Shown here: one piece after another, positions 5,269 to 5,794 of the stretch
Numbering within the stretch: position 1 is the first letter of the stretch
Layout of the letters: each line of letters begins with the position of its first letter
Assembly (NCBI GenBank): GCA_025966175.1
Contig: JAOPVN010000355.1
Location: 1 to 5,794 of the forward strand
Source of the DNA: Modestobacter sp.
GTDB taxonomy: Bacteria > Actinomycetota > Actinomycetes > Mycobacteriales > Geodermatophilaceae
Reading direction: 5' to 3'
DNA: 5,794 nucleotides
Notes under the pieces: model-generated
What the model was told of the DNA's origin: nothing
The model's input: only the letters and a program-made list of their open reading frames with translations
Databases searched by the model: none
Made by a program: the position numbers and the translations under genes

Positions 5269-5794
5269 CGGCGGGCGGCCGGACGCATCTCCGCGACGGT
5301 GAGCTCACCGGCGTCGACGATCAGCTGGTCGTCGAGGTACAGGCTGCAGCCGCGCATCGGGATGTCGAAGTGGCAGGGGGTGTCGTTCGGCCCGCCGAGC
5401 TCGTTGTTCGGCCCGATCGAGAACATCACGTTGCCGTAGAAGGACCGCAGCTCCATGCCCATGCCGCCGCCGAACTGGGTGAGCCCGTGCCAGTGGGCCC
5501 GCTCGTCCAGGCCCCAGCCGACGTGGGACATGCCGTAGCCGCGCGGGTCGTCGAAGGACTCGATGTAGGAGTTGAGCAGGTCGGCGTCCAGCCCGCCGCG
5601 GATGTCGCGGATGAAGCCCTGCTCGATGGTCAGCGTCACCGGCGTCTGCACGTAGGTGTTGAACGGCAGCAGCACGTCTCCGGGGGAGAGCACGATCTGC
5701 CCGTCCACGCCGTCGTCGGCACCGCCGGTGAACACGAAGGCGGCCGGCCAGTGGTCCCAGCGCCCGGGGGTGTCGGTGAAGCCGTACTCGCTCA
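5265..5794 (-). CDS. nicX: 2,5-dihydroxypyridine 5,6-dioxygenase (NicX-like), C-terminal part
   Basis: Fe(II)-dependent extradiol-type ring-cleaving dioxygenase of the cytoplasm, expected to open 2,5-dihydroxypyridine to N-formylmaleamate. The gene runs off the right edge. The frame stays open to the edge, so 175 residues are visible, about half of the roughly 350 residues of Pseudomonas putida NicX, and the true start lies outside. From memory of NicX the match is close along the whole visible length: EYG..DTPGRWDHWP at residues 2-16, SPGDVLLPFNTY at 36-47, YGMSHVGWGL at 86-95, RSFYGN at 116-121, and TPCHFDIP at 138-145 followed by YLDD. His90, His141 and Asp143 correspond to the residues I recall as iron ligands in NicX. 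The fold is shared with M29 aminopeptidases, so automatic annotation may say leucyl aminopeptidase. The neighbouring molybdenum hydroxylase and maleate isomerase support the dioxygenase call. The TGA stop overlaps the next start as ATGA. An internal GTG at 5735 is not the start, because homology continues upstream of it. Confidence 0.9.
   Translation of the reverse strand, partial: SEYGFTDTPGRWDHWPAAFVFTGGADDGVDGQIVLSPGDVLLPFNTYVQTPVTLTIEQGFIRDIRGGLDADLLNSYIESFDDPRGYGMSHVGWGLDERAHWHGLTQFGGGMGMELRSFYGNVMFSIGPNNELGGPNDTPCHFDIPMRGCSLYLDDQLIVDAGELTVAEMRPAARR

Noticed and set aside
1..5794. tRNA, rRNA, CRISPR array, insertion sequence or attachment site
   Set aside because: No cloverleaf-like region, regular spaced repeat, transposase or terminal inverted repeats were seen on either strand. 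The window is almost fully coding.

Overview
The window is GC-rich (roughly 70% by eye), with strong G/C preference at third codon positions, GTG as well as ATG starts and tightly packed genes. This fits a high-GC actinobacterium, although nothing here fixes the genus. Every supported gene lies on the minus strand, so transcription runs from high to low coordinates.

From 5794 down to 1440 there is one tightly coupled catabolic operon. It begins off-window with a NicX-type 2,5-dihydroxypyridine 5,6-dioxygenase, of which the C-terminal 175 residues are visible. This is followed by the [2Fe-2S] small subunit (5268-4696) and molybdopterin large subunit (4699-2246) of a xanthine-dehydrogenase-family hydroxylase, then a maleate cis-trans isomerase (2246-1440). 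Successive genes overlap by 4, 4 and 1 bases. The logic is that of aerobic pyridine-ring catabolism. A molybdenum hydroxylase adds oxygen from water to a pyridine derivative, NicX opens 2,5-dihydroxypyridine to N-formylmaleamate, deformylase and amidase steps (not in this window) give maleate, and the isomerase makes fumarate for the TCA cycle. Nicotinate is the most familiar substrate, but picolinate or 3-hydroxypyridine would also pass through 2,5-dihydroxypyridine, so the substrate is left open. The electron-transfer subunit of the hydroxylase (FAD protein or cytochrome c), a ring monooxygenase, the deformylase and the amidase are not present here and may lie beyond position 5794.

From 1393 to 410 is a YhfZ-family regulator: an N-terminal winged helix fused to a C-terminal solute-binding-like domain. 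It is separated from the isomerase by 46 bases that hold a near-perfect 37-base dyad, whose transcript arm overlaps the only plausible ribosome binding site of the regulator. It is a candidate sensor and regulator of the operon, and is unlike the MarR/TetR-type regulators known from the Pseudomonas nicotinate pathway.

From 409 to about 305 is a non-coding gap with a candidate promoter (TTGACA, 16 bases, TACCGT) and small dyads. From about 304 to the left edge is the N-terminal part of an HD-superfamily protein that has no ATG, GTG or TTG at a believable start position. It is probably a separate transcription unit unrelated to the operon.
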